Shown piece by piece: positions 6,102 to 6,864 of a stretch of DNA of 6,864 nucleotides; within the stretch, counting starts at the first letter, position 1, and each line of letters begins with the position of its first letter. The notes under the pieces are model-generated. The model was not told the DNA's origin. It saw only the letters and a program-made list of their open reading frames with translations, and searched no databases. Origin of the DNA: Gemmatimonadota bacterium (GTDB taxonomy: Bacteria; Gemmatimonadota; Gemmatimonadetes; Gemmatimonadales; Gemmatimonadaceae); NCBI GenBank assembly GCA_031127185.1, contig JARIET010000161.1:1-6864 (forward strand), in the 5' to 3' direction. The position numbers were made by a program, and so were the translations under genes.

Positions 6102-6864
6102 TTGGCGGCCCTCGCTGGCCAGAGTACGCCCTGATTGGCCTTCGTCACCGGCGCGATTCCGCCGTAGATGAACTTCTGGATGCGTTTTCCTTCCAGTCCT
6201 TCGCCGGTGTAGACATTGCCCTTGGAGTCCACGGCGATGCTGCCCACGGCGTAGAAGGTTCCCGGAAGCCGGCCGCCCTCGCCGAACGCGGTCAGTTCTT
6301 CGAGCTTAGCTCTGTTCAGGATGCGCACGCGCTGGTTCGTGCCGTCGGCCACATAGAGAAAGCGCTGCGCTGCATCGGCCGAGAGCGCGATGTCCCAGAC
6401 CGAACCTTCAGCAAGAGTGCTGGCGGCAACCTTCACTTCCTTCACAAAGCTGCCGTCGCTCGTCTTGAAAACCTGGATGCGATTGTTGCGCTGGTCGCAG
6501 ACGTAGAGCATTCCATCCTTGGACGTCTCCACGCACGAGACGTTGGAGAACTGCCCCGCGGATCCAGCCGCGTCGCTCGGCGCGGCGCCATTGGCGCCCC
6601 AGTACTTTTTGATTGCGCCTGTGTTGACATCGACCTCAACGACACGACGGTTGCGCGCGCCGTCCGCGATATAGGCCGTGTTGCCGTCGGCGCTAAACGT
6701 GATGCGCATCGCGCCGCCGAACATCTCCATTGACGCGCTGTTGGGCGGAAGCGCCGGGGCCGCGCCCCGACCCCCGCGTCCGCCTCGACCGCCCGCTGCC
6801 CCGCCGCGGCCAGCCGCAACTGGCGCGGCCGCGCCCCCTCGCGCGCCGGGCGAGACGCCCTGGT
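6098..6864 (-). CDS. NHL-repeat / beta-propeller protein, paralogue of its neighbour (5' end beyond right edge)
   Basis: A partial gene, open to the right edge: the frame continues without a stop from 6098 through 6864, giving 255 codons plus two bases. The ATG at 6730 is internal, because homology to the neighbouring NHL protein starts before it: PNSAS just upstream matches PTNSAS of the neighbour. Seen: blades with ITFSADGNTAYIADGARNRR, LYVCDQRNNRIQVF, FLYVADGTNQRVRILNR and SIAVDSKGNVYTGEGLEGKR, and the shared ending KANQGVLWPAR. It parallels the C-terminal half of the neighbour blade for blade (for example SVWDIALSADAAQRF against SIWDIAFSTDAAQKF), so the two arose by tandem duplication. 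It differs by a Gly/Arg/Ala-rich insert encoded at about 6752-6850. The substrate is unknown. A signal peptide is expected but lies outside the window. Its TGA overlaps the next gene's GTG by 4 bp, implying coupled translation. Confidence 0.86.
   Translation of the reverse strand, partial: QGVSPGARGGAAAPVAAGRGGAAGGRGGRGGRGAAPALPPNSASMEMFGGAMRITFSADGNTAYIADGARNRRVVEVDVNTGAIKKYWGANGAAPSDAAGSAGQFSNVSCVETSKDGMLYVCDQRNNRIQVFKTSDGSFVKEVKVAASTLAEGSVWDIALSADAAQRFLYVADGTNQRVRILNRAKLEELTAFGEGGRLPGTFYAVGSIAVDSKGNVYTGEGLEGKRIQKFIYGGIAPVTKANQGVLWPARAAK
6752..6850 (-). repeat. Low-complexity Gly/Arg/Ala-rich coding insert
   Basis: The minus-strand frame here reads a run of Gly, Arg and Ala with repeated GGR triplets (GGRGGRGGRGAAPALPP at about 6740-6790). 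Where the downstream paralogue has only a short GVPGQP loop between two blades, this gene has this flexible, positively charged stretch. Near-repetitive GGC/CGC codons make it prone to slippage. Similar Arg/Gly-rich loops are common in exported proteins of Acidobacteriota and Gemmatimonadota. Confidence 0.6.

Noticed and set aside
6098..6730. Taking the ATG at 6730 as the true start of the right-hand propeller gene
   Set aside because: The frame stays open to the window edge, homology to the paralogue continues upstream of the ATG (NSAS), there is no signal peptide after it, and it would remove several blades.
1..6864. Mobile element, CRISPR, toxin-antitoxin, defence or biosynthetic cluster
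   Set aside because: No transposase, integrase, direct-repeat array, terminal inverted repeats, tRNA or defence-type domains can be seen; the only non-ordinary elements are the B12 regulator region and the propeller duplication.

Overview
The window is GC-rich, tightly packed bacterial chromosome (by eye well above 60% G+C). It holds eight protein-coding genes, two of them cut by the window edges. I see no rRNA, tRNA, CRISPR array, insertion sequence or phage gene. The mix of proteins fits a soil or freshwater member of Gemmatimonadota or a related group such as Acidobacteriota: Gly/Arg-rich six-bladed beta-propeller proteins, DUF1572/DinB and DUF1801 proteins, an FMN-dependent glutamate-synthase-like protein, and a lipoprotein with a Cys-rich tail. 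That placement rests on protein style only and is tentative.

Layout: from 2713 leftward, five genes run on the minus strand: a secreted fasciclin (FAS1) protein (2713-2222), an SRPBCC lipid/ligand-binding protein (2134-1628), a DUF1572/DinB-like protein (1570-1013), a DUF1801 protein (1009-587), and the N-terminal part of a membrane-anchored FMN-binding glutamate-synthase-family protein (576 to the left edge). The last three are almost contiguous and form a clear operon. The first two are separated from each other by 87 bp containing a strong hairpin. Diverging from the fasciclin gene, on the plus strand, is a MerR-type regulator with a cobalamin-binding domain (2847-3800). It converges, with only 3 bp between stops, on a second minus-strand operon: a partial NHL/beta-propeller protein entering from the right edge (6864-6098), a paralogous NHL protein overlapping it by 4 bp (6101-4893), and a lipoprotein (4880-3804).

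The most interesting part is the regulator and its intergenic region. The protein keeps the Wx9EH motif, a His directly after the Trp, and the lower-ligand His that define the CarH/LitR family of adenosylcobalamin-dependent light sensors. The 133-bp divergent region holds TGTCCA-type half-sites at exact 11-bp steps plus an inverted copy, a layout resembling the 11-bp direct-repeat operators known for CarH. Fasciclin and SRPBCC proteins recur in light and singlet-oxygen regulons, so I infer a small light-responsive locus: a B12 photoreceptor repressing itself and a divergent photo-protective envelope/lipid gene set. The propeller operon looks unrelated; it encodes exported proteins of unknown substrate.
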